Shown here: positions 9,422 through 21,767 of the stretch, in pieces | How positions within the stretch are numbered: the stretch's first letter is position 1 | How the letters are laid out: each line of letters starts with the position of its first letter | Source: Halocafeteria seosinensis | Lineage: Eukaryota > Sar > Bigyra > Bicosoecida | Length of the DNA stretch: 30,211 nucleotides | Direction of reading: 5' to 3' | Assembly: GCA_001687465.1 (NCBI GenBank) | Contig: LVLI01000493.1 | Span: 1 to 30,211, forward strand | Made by a program: the position numbers and the translations under genes | The notes under the pieces: model-generated | Database searches by the model: none | What the model was told of the DNA's origin: nothing | Seen by the model: only the letters and a program-made list of their open reading frames with translations

Positions 9422-12400
9422 TTAAGAAACTCGAGACCCACTGGTTGCAGCTGTCTGAGACGAGTCAGATACTGACGTCGTCGTGCTGGAATTAGCGTTG
9501 CTGCCGATACAGCTTCTTGCTACCGACTCGAACAATCTTTCGATTTGGGGTGCACACTTAGTAAATGGGTGAGACCAGAAATCGAATTTCGAGTTCATGA
9601 CAAGCTCGATAAAGGTTATCAATAGGCCCCATGGATGAGGGCGGTGCGCCACAAGCCGTTCCAGCAGCACTCGTGTGATCTGTTCCTTTACTCCCATACT
9701 CTTCGCCTCCAGGAACAAACGAAGCAGGGTGCTGCTAAAATAGTGAGTGTGGCTATTCGGATAGCGAAGCTGATTTGCAATGGCATTCAAAAACAGATAC
9801 CGATAAGGAGCGTCCAGCTCATTGACCAGGTAGTGGAACACCTCAAGATGAGGAGATTGAGTCGCGTCCGCTTTCCCGCTCTGAATAGCCTGCATGCCTA
9901 CGTACAGCACCAGAGAGTTCAATCGGCACGTGAGTGGATATGAAATCTTTTGAGACATGAGAGAATCTTTCAAGGATCGCAACAAAGACGCAGGACCAGA
10001 CGTTCTCATGTAGTCATCAAGTTGCTGAGCTAGATCACCAAGTTCTTTGGCAGGGTCCATCAAAATCCGAGGGGGCTGCTTGATTTCGGGAAGTAGATCA
10101 ATCTTGAGGTTGGGGGTAAATGGATCGGGTAACCGCATGCTTCCCGGGAATGCCGACAAAACAAGATTCCGCAGCTGTACACATGAAGGTGGTATAGCAT
10201 TGCAGAGGGGTAGGTGGTAATCACATAGAAATTCGGCAAAGTCGTGCAGCAGTACCAAAAAAAGACGCATCGTTCCTCTGTACAACAAGCGGATACCTTC
10301 TGTCATCCGATTTTTCTCTAAATACGGATATAGATAATGCAGAAGGTCCATTACCAACCGATGAAACAACGGCCATCCCTGTCGTCCTGGCAACCCAAGT
10401 AGCTTCGGCATAAACATCCTATGGCAGACCAAGTCCAGCCATGAAAATGCAAAGATGGGTAATTTCTCTGGGCGTATCGCGTGGAAGAGATTCGCAAAAA
10501 TAGACAGTACCGAAGCGTTAAACTGCAGAGATTCTGGATCCACCTGATCAATCGATCCCTTCGACAGCTTAGCCTTCAAAGGATCCCCTTCCCTCACATG
10601 TAAGTCCGACAGCAAGTTGCAGAACAACCTGAGATACGGCCTCTGATCAAAAGATCCTGGTTGTCCTGACGAATTGAAGGCGTTGGTATCAGCATCGCTG
10701 AACAGTGTCTTCACCACTACGGATGATACACGGGATAACGTGGTTAACCGGGCAGTCGAGCTTTCCGCAACGCGAACGAGAAGAACTACAAACTTCGACA
10801 TTGCATCCACCCCCGTGAATTGCAGCCGCGATCGAGGATGAGTGCTAGTTGAAGTCTCCGGTCGTGTCTCCGCCGGATACTGTTGGCATGTTGCATTGCA
10901 AGACTGGACACAAAGCTCCATCATTATCCGGAAAAAGCGATCGGTGTCTGAAGATAATACCTTCTGCTGCTGAAGGAGCTGTAAGAATTGCTGGTAAGCA
11001 CTCTCGTTTGCCGTTCCGTTACTTCCGTCTGCAGTTAACCTCACCCAAGCTTCCAGAATATAAAGAACTTGCCGCCTTACTCCTTCGGGATCATTAGCAC
11101 CCGTCACACTGGAGGCCGCATTCGTTGCAGCTGTCTTCGTTGCAGTATCAGTGGCGGTCGTCACCTGAGCATGGGATTGCGAAACAGACACAGGTGCAAC
11201 TGATCGCGAATCACCATGAGCGGTATTGGTCTGTACGGTAGTCGCGGCAGGAGCTGAAGTAGCAACGGGCTGCGACACCGATGGTGTCATTTCTTGTGCT
11301 TTGGCCGACATTGATCTTAATTCTGACGGGATCGTCTCCCCCATCTGTACTTTTCGGCAAGCCTCCACAACTGCAGGTAGAGCAGGAATGGGACATGGTC
11401 GTTGTCGAGCCAATGTAACAAGTGCAGACATGGTCTTCTGGATGTCGCTCGGAGACATTATCTGCTCTGTCACTATGCATCTGTCCACAATAGCACACGC
11501 AAACACAACGCCGTGTAGATTTGCACCTCTGCCATGCTCCATTACTTCCACCAAATGCCCATCCATGTCTTTGATTGGTAATAATGAATTCCGTATAAGA
11601 CCAACAACAGCGTCCCTATTCAACTTCTGTTCAAACGGCAAAGAGTTGTACCATCGATTCACATATTCCGAAATACTCTGAACTGCACCTCGCAGGGAGG
11701 TCAATACCCCCAAGTATATCTGCAGATACACTGTTTCTCGCACTGGTTGAAACATCTGTAGAAAAACAGCACGAGCAAACTTTAAAGTTGAGGCCTCCGT
11801 ATCCTCGGTATTGCCACGCCTGGCCACCTCACCCATCTCCTCAAGCGTGCGCATGATCGGGTGATTAGGCGAAAGTGAAGTCAATTGAAACTGAGAATCG
11901 GATCCAATCATCTGTCCAACCATTGCTTTCAACCGCTCAAACAATTGTAAATACGAATTTAATACGGACTGATGATCGCTCTGTGCACTTTGCTTTTCAC
12001 CGCTTGATTCACGTGCAGAGGGTGCAACCAAGTCAGTTGCTTGTGGGGCGTCCCGTGCTGCAGTCTCTAAACTGTCCATTTTTCCTTTGTTTGGTTGAGT
12101 ACCCTCAAATGCAGGAAGCTGTGCGAACGCCTCGTATACCTTCAGTTGTTCCCTATCTAAGCCGCGAGGAGACGGGCGTAAGGACTCAGGGAGAGCACTA
12201 AGCCACCTCGAGGAGGCTGACAAAGCGACTGTGTCCGCGAATTGCTGATTCGCTTGCCCTGACTTTACCTGGTCAAGATATTGGCGTCTGCGATAGACCG
12301 ACTCACGCAAATGTGCGTCGATCTCCCGGGTGGCCGATTCCATTGTCGCCTTTTCAAGCAGCATGCGCCCCAAGTCAACATTATCAGACGCTAGCTGCGA

Positions 12401-15400
12401 CACTGCTTTTCCAATGGAAGAGTCTTCAACGTTCACTCCAGCAGCCGACAAGATCTTCTTTAAGTTATTGTTGATTTCGGTGCGTAGCGCTTCACAGCTG
12501 GTCACACCCGCTAGCGATCCAGCAAGAGTAGAAGACATAAGATGTGATGACGCCTCCAACTTCGAAATGCTAGGCTCAAAAGCAAAATCTTTCGTGATGA
12601 GTTCTTTCGTAGTAATACATGCGATAGTCACACTGCGTCCAACAACTTTCTCAATTAAATTCAGAACAGACTTCTCCACTGCCAAAGCCGTTGCTCGTTG
12701 GATTTTATCCCGTAACGGTGATGCAAAAACGTCCTCCCCCGGTGTAACATCTACAATTTCTTCCAATTTCGGTATCAGTGGGGTATCTGTGATACCTACG
12801 CTTTCATTACTCGAGTTGCTAGGCGTGGAAACCTCGCCCAGCCTCTCAGCCTCCTTTTGGGGAATGCCCGGGATAGCAGGAGCATTCGAGGCGGCTTTGA
12901 CGTTAAAGTCCGGGTTGCCTGACAGGATCGGACGCTTGCGCTTTTGAAGATCAGTCTTTACGGGAATATCCTTGGCTTCGACTCCAATATGTTTGCACAG
13001 TACCTCAACCTCAAACTTCAGGTTCAACTTTAGATCCGGGACAGTATAGATCTCCCGTAAAGCAGCGATTAAACCGGCAGTCCATGGATTCGGCCAACTG
13101 AATACGAGCGACTCTGCGACGGGTTCCAGCACCTTAGCAATAAACGGCATAACAGCAATCAACCTGCCTGTTTCATAGGCTTGGAAGAGCATCTCTTTCA
13201 AATCGACATCGCGCTGCAACAGCGGCTTGTTCCTGGCTAAAGTTACTTTCCCCAACCACGAGCCCATATTCTTCAGCACTGTTCTCTCTTGGGTCGAAGA
13301 CAATATCTTCTCGCTCTGCAACGTTCTTCTGATGTTTTCTAGAGTAGCCAAATAGATCTCGTGGTTCAGGTCCGCATCATTCAAACGATCAAGGAACGTC
13401 AAATAGAGATTGTGGAAATTTGGCTGAGTGGCAACACGCTTCGAAACCAAAAAGTTGGCTAGCCACGGTCTGTATTCGGCCTGAATAAGCTCTTTCGCTG
13501 TGGGTAGCTTCGTTTCCAGGTTTGACTCCGTCAGATTGTTCACGAGGAAGTGTAACTTGTCCACGATAGCGGTCGGTGGAGAAGCCGCCTGTGATATATG
13601 AGTAAAAGGCCGAATCAATTTGTCAACATCTAAGGCAGCAACAGAAGGTTCGGGGTGCTCCATTGCCCCATCTTGTCCTTCGGTCTCTAACGAATCTTGT
13701 AAGCCCGGTAAAGGATCGCCCCGAACAGCTGCCGCGAGAAACGACGACAGGCCACCTCCAAGCTCATCAAACAGCTTCTTCACGCGCTGCTTATACAGTT
13801 TCCTCTTCTCCGCTTCCACTTCAGCCTTGGGATCTGATGCGGACGGCGCAGAAGTAGACGGTGTAGTTTCTTGGTTTGTAGCTCGAGAAGTATCGGTTCG
13901 CGCAGCAGTGGAGCTCGAAGCGGAAGCGGCAGACATAACGGGCTGGCTGGAGCTACTGCTCGAGCCTGAGGCATTGTTTTCCAGAAACAAACGCAGGTTC
14001 TGATCGAGTTGCTCAAGAACAGGCAGTTGCAACAGATGGCGCACCAGCTCAGGCCACTGTAGCAACTCTTCCCTGAGAGTACGGAGCACACTTACTCCAA
14101 GAGTAGCAAGTTTCTTCGATCCATTATTTTGCTGAACAGATTTCAAACAATCCACGGCAGACGACACGATTAGCCCTATCTCATTTTGACGTAGCATTTT
14201 TTCTCGAACTAAGTACCCCATAACTTCTCCACGAAAGATGACTCTTTCTTCCGAGCTGTGGTCAACTGCTTTACACTCCTCTACCAACGTTAGGGTAAAC
14301 GCTTCGAATATTTCGGCTTGTAAGCGACCTGCTTTGCGAAACCGATCCAGAGCCTTAACCTTGTCATTAGACCCTAACGAGTGTCGCGATGTAACGCAGC
14401 GGACCAAAAGTCTACCTAAGTCACGGATACGTCGCTTGCGAATGTCTCCGATAACCGGTAGTCGCTGACACGCAGCGTCGTATAAGGAGCGGACTTCCTC
14501 GACAGTTTTCGACTCGACACTGGCCGTACAGCTGCAACCAACAGTACATATGTCTGTAAATATAACGACTGGAATAGCCAGGTCTTCTTCAGTGCCAGCT
14601 TTAGCACTAAGGCAGATAAAGTAATGCTTTATCGCCTGCTTAATGAAGGAAACAAATGCTTGTGCGAATATTGGCTTCCCATCTACCAACTGTTCCTGTA
14701 TCCACGCCTCCAAATTCACAGCCCCGTCTTCATCAATAATGGGTGAGTTGTTACCCGTTGACAGAGTGATTTCTCCGTCTTTCCACTCGGGTGCGAGCCT
14801 TGCTTCATATGGTAGCCTATCATTTCGTAATGATTTTCCTGTGTCCATCTCATGTTGCTTCATGAAAACCGCAATCGCACATTGGATCGCCATTTCAGGT
14901 TGTGCAGGGGCATATAAAATGCAACGAGTCGAGTCTTTGAAAGAATACTGCTGCAACAAGAGAACTACCCGACTAATACAGGTAAAGCTATTCTTGATCG
15001 AATCTCCTTGTCTGTCTCTAGACTGTTGAGTCATGTTCCTGGCCATCGCCGCCGCAAGGCGCAAAAGCGAATTCACGGTAAGAGGCGGTGAAATCCCCCA
15101 TAACCGATGGAGTAGCGACAACTGATGCTGTTCCACCTTCGGACACTGAAACTGTAGGCTACCTGTTTGTGATTCTGATGGAGTCACCAAGTTCCTGAAA
15201 TACTTGGTAAGAATAGAATCGTAAGCTCGGGTTCTCAGGGGATGACTATCCTCCATCGCACTCTCTACGCCACAGTCCGATTTCGCATGAGCTAACCCTA
15301 GAAGAACTAACTGAGAGCATTTCGACTGCCCAAGCTCCAGGAGACGTACCACCGGTCCTTCCAAACCACCAACATGCGCTAAACGCAAGAGACATGAATA

Positions 15401-17370
15401 AAGCGTCACACAACACCAACACTGGTTCGCCGTGCCACATCCACTTTGAAAGCCTTCTACAGGGGCGATCAAAGGCCCCGCGTCTGCAAACGTCAACACA
15501 GAGGGCTCGGCCACCACAGCGTGTTCCAACAATGCAATCTGAGCACGAGCATTTCTCCAAGACCTGAGAATCTCCTTCGTTGGAAACCCTCTTCCAGTTG
15601 CCATTTTATAAGCATTTACAACGAAGTGGAAACAATTGTTGTCTCTGATGATATTGTCCCGATGACCACCTACAGGATAAACATCCGGCAGATCCAACGC
15701 GCGCACGATTTGGGTCCAGTTAAGGTAAGGATGATCTTCATTCAACACCGACACAAACACGCCCATATTCCAAGTGCTCTGTTCAAACGCCTGGTCATCC
15801 AGCGCAAGCGAATGGTCATCCGATCCTTCCACCAAAAAAGGCCGTAACATGGAGACCGGCATCTGCTCAATTGTACCAGGTGCGACAGTATTCCCCATTC
15901 TAACCAAACATTTTGCAACATCTACTTCGTTGAGAGGCGCACCACCTCTATCGCGTGTGTGAATTCCACAAGCTGCAAAAACAGCTCGGAGAACTTCTTC
16001 CGAATATGTTGCAGCATAGCCTACTTCCGTCAACGTCCCAGCGAGACATGCACTTGCTATTCCAACGGTATCATCATCGTCCAATGAAGATTCGTGGGCC
16101 TTCGGATCATCGTCAGATAAGTTTACCATCCCATGCGCGACGGGAAATAACGTAGACGAGGAGGCTACATGTGGATGTGCAGCCTCCAAAGCTGATACAG
16201 CGTTTGACTGAAGCGCAGGATCACCTTGAAATCCCTGCAATCGCAACAGCCTTGTTAAAAAAGTCAACGCTCGCCTCAAGGTAAGCTGAAAGAACACATA
16301 CCTCATGCGTTCGCAATAAATAAAGCAGCGAGTGTAACGTTGAGTGCGGCAGAGGGCTCGCTGAAGAAGGATAATTCCGGAGAACTTTGATTAGATAATT
16401 TATCCCTCCCTGCGTAACAGGAGACATGTTACAATATCCAGCCATACCGCAAGTAAGATATTCGATACGTACTTTGGCTGTTTCCGGATGAGGAGAGTAC
16501 ACTAATGCTAGAGCTAACGATATCTGCAGGTTGGTCGGTAACTTTGCGGTCTCACATATGTTTTGTAATGTCTTTTCAAAAGCCTGCGCAATATCAACCC
16601 CCTGCTGTCCACTTTGCGATGGCTTCTCGACGAGCACATTGCGAATATCGACCTTGGCAATGTGCTCAAACAGATTGCATATCGTCCCCGCGAAATTAGG
16701 CAATTTGGCCAATTTTTCGATCTCATCTGTTAATAGTTGTATTTGTAGTGAATACTGCTTCTGTTGCTTGGGCTGCTGTTGCTTAGTTTTCGATTGTACA
16801 AGGATACATGCCAACAAGAATATCCTCGCGTCCAGCCCATAAAACTCGCATAACTGCAAAAAATGCCGATTTCATTCATAGAACACATTATATACTCAAT
16901 AAAGGCGACACTGTAGTCTCATTTGAAATCAGGACTCAGGCATTTAAGCCCTCCAAATGAACTTCCTCGTACTCTTTCAGTCCACTTAACCACTCAGCAG
17001 CTTGCGATAATGTCTTACAATGCACCAATACCCTTGTAACGAGCTACCAGCCACGGAAATCCATCCATAATGGCGCTCGTTTAGCAGCAATCACTGTCTG
17101 TCATGCTCTCACCCTCCCCCTGTGGCTTTTTGTAGTTTCCTCCAAAGGGGGCCCCAAGGGGATCAGTCCGACCTTCGTATTTTTTGTATCAACGACGAAA
17201 CACATGCTTCTTCCAATCTCGATTTTGAGTGACTGTGGCACACTGGCGTCCAGAGGGAATGTTTGACTTACTCGACTTAGTTCTTGGACTGTATTATTGA
17301 AATTTTCGTCCGAAACAGCCTCCACAAGCTGCTGTATATGCCAAAACAAAGGGGAGGCAAAGGCTGGCAT
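9422..17370 (-). CDS. NOT1: CCR4-NOT complex scaffold NOT1
   Basis: Three exons (17370-17272, 16853-16302, 16234-9422) give 2487 aa, close to human CNOT1 (2376). Intron 1 is 418 nt (CGA|GTAAGT...TTTTTTGCAG|TTA) and intron 2 is 67 nt. The exon 1/2 joint aligns continuously with the CNOT1 N-terminus (VSDENFNNTVQELSR then LCEFYGLDARIFLLACILV). Domains in order: N-terminal HEAT repeats; a Ser/Thr-rich linker at about 1000-1060; the MIF4G domain that binds CAF1 at about 1105-1310 (KLHFLVNNLTESN...); the CNOT9-binding DUF3819 at about 1375-1560 (LRDKIQRATALAVEKSVLNLI); and the C-terminal NOT1 homology domain at about 2045-2450, which docks NOT2/NOT3 and ends near APQIERLFESVARSCIG. It organises cytoplasmic deadenylation and translational repression. 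The last ~30 residues are a Ser/Thr-rich tail. Confidence 0.97.
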
Positions 17371-17658
17371 TATCCTTTCCCCCAGCTCACGTACGCTATG
17401 AGAAGGTTATAAGGTATGCGCAGAAGGGTAATGATGCCGTATAACACGCATTTTGGTCGCATTCTCGAACAATGCGGCTACAATAGGCAAATAAGACTCG
17501 CACGTCGATTCGGAAAAAGTACACGAAAAGATTGCACGGTTAAGCAGGGAAGCTGCAACTGGGTTGCCTGCAACTCCCGGAAGCTGCTATTTCGGGTAAG
17601 GGGTAGCGTTACCCGAGGATGCAGGGAGAGAGCACTATTACTAGAAGCATTCTCTATT
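17371..17658. other. Spacer between DUF3179 gene and NOT1
   Basis: Both flanking genes are on the minus strand, so this stretch holds the NOT1 promoter and the DUF3179 3' UTR. A hairpin with 7-bp arms CGGGTAA/TTACCCG lies near 17593-17615. No coding sequence was found. Confidence 0.5.
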
Positions 17659-18727
17659 CTACTGGTGGATCCAAAATTTGTCAGAGCCATGGTCATCTTG
17701 CCATGAGAAAGCAAAAATAAGCTTGCAAGGAATTCGTCTCAAAGAAGCGTTGCCGTCGGATGATTTCCCAGTGATTCCATTCCACGAATCTGAATTGTTT
17801 GTGGTGAAAACATCCTCAGATTTCTTGCTAAAAGTCTGTGTTTCACTTTGGCGAAAAAACACGCGCAATCCTTCGGAAGTGTCGAAGACTACAATGGGAT
17901 CACCTCCGACTGTTTCGTTGACAGCCCCACGAGCTTTCTGAACTTGGCCCTGAGGGAAACCAATGACGGTTCCCTTATGCTCTATTCCTAACACCTTTTC
18001 CTTTGGTCGAATATCATCGCGGCTCCATTTTCGTGACTGCTTCCCGTGTTTTCCATCTACACCAAACTTCGAATCGTCCTCCAAGTACGCCTTGTATGGC
18101 TCCTGTGTACATAAATGAGTAAGCGACTCCATCCCCCAGAGTCGTGGCAACAACAGCAAGACTTACATCACGATAGTCGATAGTCACAGGATTCACATCA
18201 GCACTTCCAGCTTCGCTCTTTCCTCCGGGCGCTTTGACAATGAGTCCGTCTGGGTACTCCTCCTTAAATCGTTTCCATGAGACAATCATTGAGGGGTACA
18301 TTTCCAGCGAAGTTCCTTCGAGTTCTCCCTCAAAGCATTCACCCATAGACTGTTTCCATAGGCTTTTTGTTTCATGGTCGTACATGACCATGTCATCATT
18401 GGCCAATGCTCCTCGAACACCCAGTGTAAGTGTCTTTTGTACTCCATTCACCGTAACTCTTCGATCGAACACGATGGCGCTCCCGCAGAGCGGACACCAC
18501 GTGATTGTCAATGGCGTTCCCTCCACAGTGTCATTCACGATTTCATGGAAGTCCAACACTCGCAAGGGGTAGCCGCGAACCTCACTGGACCCTTCCACAA
18601 CAATAATTGTGTCTGTATCCTTGCCTTCAGGATAGTCTTTGCTGAATGACGGGTTCTGAATGCTGGGAATATCATCCGGATTCAGCGCCACGCGATAGTC
18701 CCAGTTCTCTTTCTGCTTCGACACCAT
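17659..18727 (-). CDS. DUF3179 domain protein
   Basis: Two exons (18727-18167 and 18102-17659) flank a 64-nt intron (CGTGAT|GTAAGT...GTACACAG|GAG) and give 334 aa. Family hallmarks visible: ALNPDDIPSIQNPSF near the start, HEIVNDTVEGTPLTITWCPLCGSA at about 61-84 with the two cysteines, then GVRGALANDDMVMYDHETKSLW and a WKRFKEEYPDG block. DUF3179 proteins are common in bacteria, often exported; their biochemical role is not established. The paired cysteines suggest metal or redox chemistry, which is inference. I see no signal peptide. The gene has acquired a spliceosomal intron and is likely an old transfer from bacteria. It lies 237 bp from, and divergent to, ARL2. Confidence 0.85.
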
Positions 18728-18964
18728 CGTCTCGGAGGGACAAAGAAATCTAGGATATGTATTTTATTTTCTTCGACCACTATATTGGATTGTATCAAAC
18801 CCCAACAGTGGTGCAATTCAAATGGGATCACAAGTTGAAGTTGGCTGTACGCAGGGTATTTATACACGATACGAGCCATATTTTACAAGTTGTGCATGCT
18901 CGAGGATTGGTACATAGTATGTATTGTGTGGAACAATAGAGAGAAAGAGAGAAGAGGGAATAGA

Positions 18965-19875
18965 ATGGGGCTGTTAACGATCTTGAAAAAAATCAAGCAA
19001 AAGGAGAAGGAAATACGCCTTCTTATACTGTATGTTGTCCATGATACGCAGTCCCTGTAGGAGATATCATATTCTTGGCGTATGTACTGTTGCGCAGAGG
19101 ATTGGATAATGCCGGAAAAACGACAATTTTGAAAAAGTTCAACGGAGAACCCATCGACACCATTAGTCCAACGCTCGGATTTAATATTCAGACATTAGAA
19201 TACATGGGGTAAGGCCGGGATGCTTTCGTTCAGTCACGTGGATTCACCACAAGATATGGAGGAGTGACTTGGGGGGATTGTGCAGATATAACCTGAATGT
19301 ATGGGATGTGGGTGGCCAACGCACAATTCGATCCTACTGGCGGAATTATTTTGAAGAAGTGAGTAAAGCTTCACTGGGCTCCCGTCGAGACATGCATAAA
19401 CATGAACCTGTCTGTCCAAACAGACCGATGGACTCATATGGGTAGTGGACAGTGCTGATAGGCGTCGCTTAAGAGACTGCAAAGAGGAGCTATACTCATT
19501 GTTGGGACAGGAAGTAAGGCAGCTAGCTACCTATAAACGTTTGCCTCTAGCCTCAAGTCGTGAACGTCCCATGTACGTTTTGACAGAAACTTGCCGGCGC
19601 CTCGCTACTCGTACTAGCAAACAAACAAGACCTAGTAAGTCCTTAGTCAAATACATGCTCCGACCGTTTGGCCTTCATACCGTTGAACACTGCAGCCCGG
19701 GGCGCTTAGTTCCGATGAGATTGCTGAAGTCCTCGAACTGGGAACCAGCAAGGTGTTTGAGAAGAGGCACTGGCATATCTGCCCTTGTAGTGCTGTAACT
19801 GGAGAAGGACTTGTTCACGGAATAGACTGGATGGTGAACGACATCTCTGCTAGAATCTTTGTGGGAGAAGATTGA
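18965..19875 (+). CDS. ARL2: ADP-ribosylation factor-like GTPase ARL2
   Basis: Six exons: 18965-19029, 19098-19208, 19286-19358, 19424-19513, 19587-19634 and 19696-19875. The introns are 68, 77, 65, 73 and 61 nt. The product is 188 aa (family 184). It begins [20 protein letters not shown]. It then shows the P-loop GLDNAGKTT, switch [14 protein letters not shown], switch [20 protein letters not shown], the guanine-binding ANKQDL and SAVTGEGL. Gly2 is present; ARL2 is generally poorly myristoylated. ARL2 regulates tubulin cofactor D and the release of lipidated cargo from PDE6delta/UNC119-type carriers. The N-terminal helix and interswitch match ARL2 better than ARL3. Phases are consistent at all six joints. 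Confidence 0.95.
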
Positions 19876-19957
19876 GCGGGTATGAAAGGCTTCATGAAGA
19901 GATCGAACGTCAAACCAGCAGTACGCTTCTTTGTTTACGTCCTCCTTTCGTTTCGTT

Positions 19958-20617
19958 TCACTTCGTCTTGACGAAGCGAACCCCTTCGGCAACCATTGTC
20001 AGATTGCCCTGCTCATCCCTCTCTGGCCACTGATCGATTTTAAGAGGTTCCTTGCTGCCAACCTTTGGGAACCCAACATAAATCTCGCTGGGCCCTGATT
20101 CGTCGGAGGAAGTTTCCGGTGCATTCCAATCTACAGGTCCTCGGCCATCTTTACCATTGACATTTCTATAATCGCATACATTGTACGGATTAAACTTCAT
20201 GCTGCAAGAATACAACTTAGTCTAAGTAGGGGCACGCTCTACTCCTGAGTCATGCATGTCTCTTTCTTACGTGGCTTTAACTCCCTCTTCGTCTTTCTCA
20301 CTTTCCCATGTACCTACTATATCACGTGCACAAGGCGGGGGCTTTCTGGAGGCAATGTCACCTGTGCAATCAAAGACGAATCATGTCTGCTCTCGGCACT
20401 CCCAAAATCCATTGATAAGCAGTACTCAAACTCACCTATCAAGTAAAATGCCGGTGCTGCAGCATCGAAGCATTCGAAGTTAGCCACCCGAAGAAGTCAA
20501 TCACGTGCATGCATACAACATACCTACAAGAAGACACCCGAAGCCGACCGACGCCAAGATGATTCCACGGCGCATTTTCTGCTTAGCTTGTTGCACCCCC
20601 GACTGCGTTGCCATCAT
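19958..20617 (-). CDS. Small single-pass membrane protein, unknown family
   Basis: Best splice model: exons 20617-20524, 20456-20436 (21-nt microexon), 20361-20271 and 20201-19958; introns 67, 74 and 69 nt; 149 aa, in frame throughout. An Arg/Lys-rich N-terminus (QAKQKMRRG) precedes one hydrophobic segment at about 19-38 (IILASVGFGCLLVAPAFYLI). A hydrophilic, acidic C-terminal part follows, containing FNPYNVCDYRNVNGKDGRG and ending VRFVKTK. I do not recognise the family. A short N-terminal anchor with a soluble tail would fit an organelle inner-membrane subunit, but this is only a guess. Exon 1 may extend upstream. Confidence 0.6.
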
Positions 20618-20928
20618 CCTTGCCCTGTGTTGTAGGATTCCATGGTATCCGAAAATCTGGTATCGTCCCGGGACCGGCTGGAATCGCCTTATTGCTCTAT
20701 TCACTAACATTCTTACCGGAATGAGGTTCCCAGCAATTGTACAAATGACCTACACGAGAGAAAACAACACTGGACCATGCATATATTCTGTATGGCAAGG
20801 AAAGGAATGGATCCCGTCTGCGAGCTCGTCTAACCGTCACCTGGTCTAGTCCCATTATACCGCCTGTATTTGACTATAAAAATTTGCAATTTTTCTTGAG
20901 TGGTGTGTATTAGCATTGCTGCAATTGT

Positions 20929-21655
20929 ATGAAAACGACGATGTCGTTCAATCCTATACCGAACGAGGACGCTCTATATGAACGTGAGCAAGAGCTAAGG
21001 CGCTTCGAGCAATCCCTCCGAGCCTTAGAATCCTCCATACACGCCAAACTCTCGATACTTCAGAGCTCCGATGTCTCCGATCTCTCCAAAGAGGATATAC
21101 AAGGTATGCTCGAAGACATGCGCATTGGAGGAGGTCACGCCTCCGCGGCCATAACAAACAGAGCCCACGCGGATGAGGAGGACTTGGAAGAGGAAGCGCA
21201 AAATCAATTACACTACCCAGGGACGGCTCTCCCCGGATTGCAGTCATCTTCTTCCTCATCGGAAACGATATGGACGAAATACCAGAAAGCCTTACAACAG
21301 CTGCAGGAAAAAGACGTACGTGTGTATAATGACTTCCCGTGGAATAGAGTTACGTTTCTAAGAGTAACAATAATATGATACTGTTGCTTTGATCGTTCTT
21401 CAGGAGCTGATATTAGATCTACGCCAGGAACTTGCCAAAAATGAAGCGCGAGCTGAACAACTCCAACACCTCTTGAATTTGCACGTGAATGCGATGGGAA
21501 GCAAGGGAATAACGACATCCGAGTCTGGGAGCAGCCCAACCACGACAGATACAGTGCCGTCGGCCACGAAGAGTAGGAAACATAAGGTTTCTATCCAAGG
21601 AGAGCCAACAGAATCCAAACACAACTCTACAGTACGAGGGACACGCAGAATGTGA
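20929..21655 (+). CDS. Coiled-coil protein, unknown function
   Basis: Two exons (20929-21315 and 21404-21655) flank an 88-nt intron (AAAGAC|GTACGT...GTTCTTCAG|GAG) and give 212 aa. A heptad-rich segment at about 17-55 (ALYEREQELRRFEQSLRALE) is followed by an acidic/Ser-rich linker. A second coiled coil (KYQKALQQLQEKDELILDLR...) spans the splice joint. The C-terminus is basic and Ser/Thr-rich. ATG 20941 (MSFNPIPNED) is an alternative start. No family was recognised; the pattern fits a structural or adaptor protein. Confidence 0.75.
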
Positions 21656-21767
21656 ACGAAAGCAAACACGGTAGAAGAAAACCGACTGCGAGAGATATTT
21701 GGTTTCTTGTTGTTTTTTCTTTTTTTGGCACCGCCATAGAAGAAATCGCCTGAAAAGATGTGCGCGC

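Noticed and set aside
11226-11681. 151-codon plus-strand frame inside NOT1
   Set aside because: Antisense shadow of conserved NOT1 coding sequence.
12330-12947. 205-codon plus-strand frame inside NOT1
   Set aside because: A shadow of the NOT1 DUF3819 region; no independent features.
16937-17030. tRNA inside the NOT1 intron (A-box-like GAGTGGTTAAGTGG)
   Set aside because: No acceptor stem closes around it and no convincing B box follows.
17593-17615. Hairpin CGGGTAA/TTACCCG as a bacterial-type terminator
   Set aside because: No U-run follows and the context is eukaryotic; at most a UTR structure.
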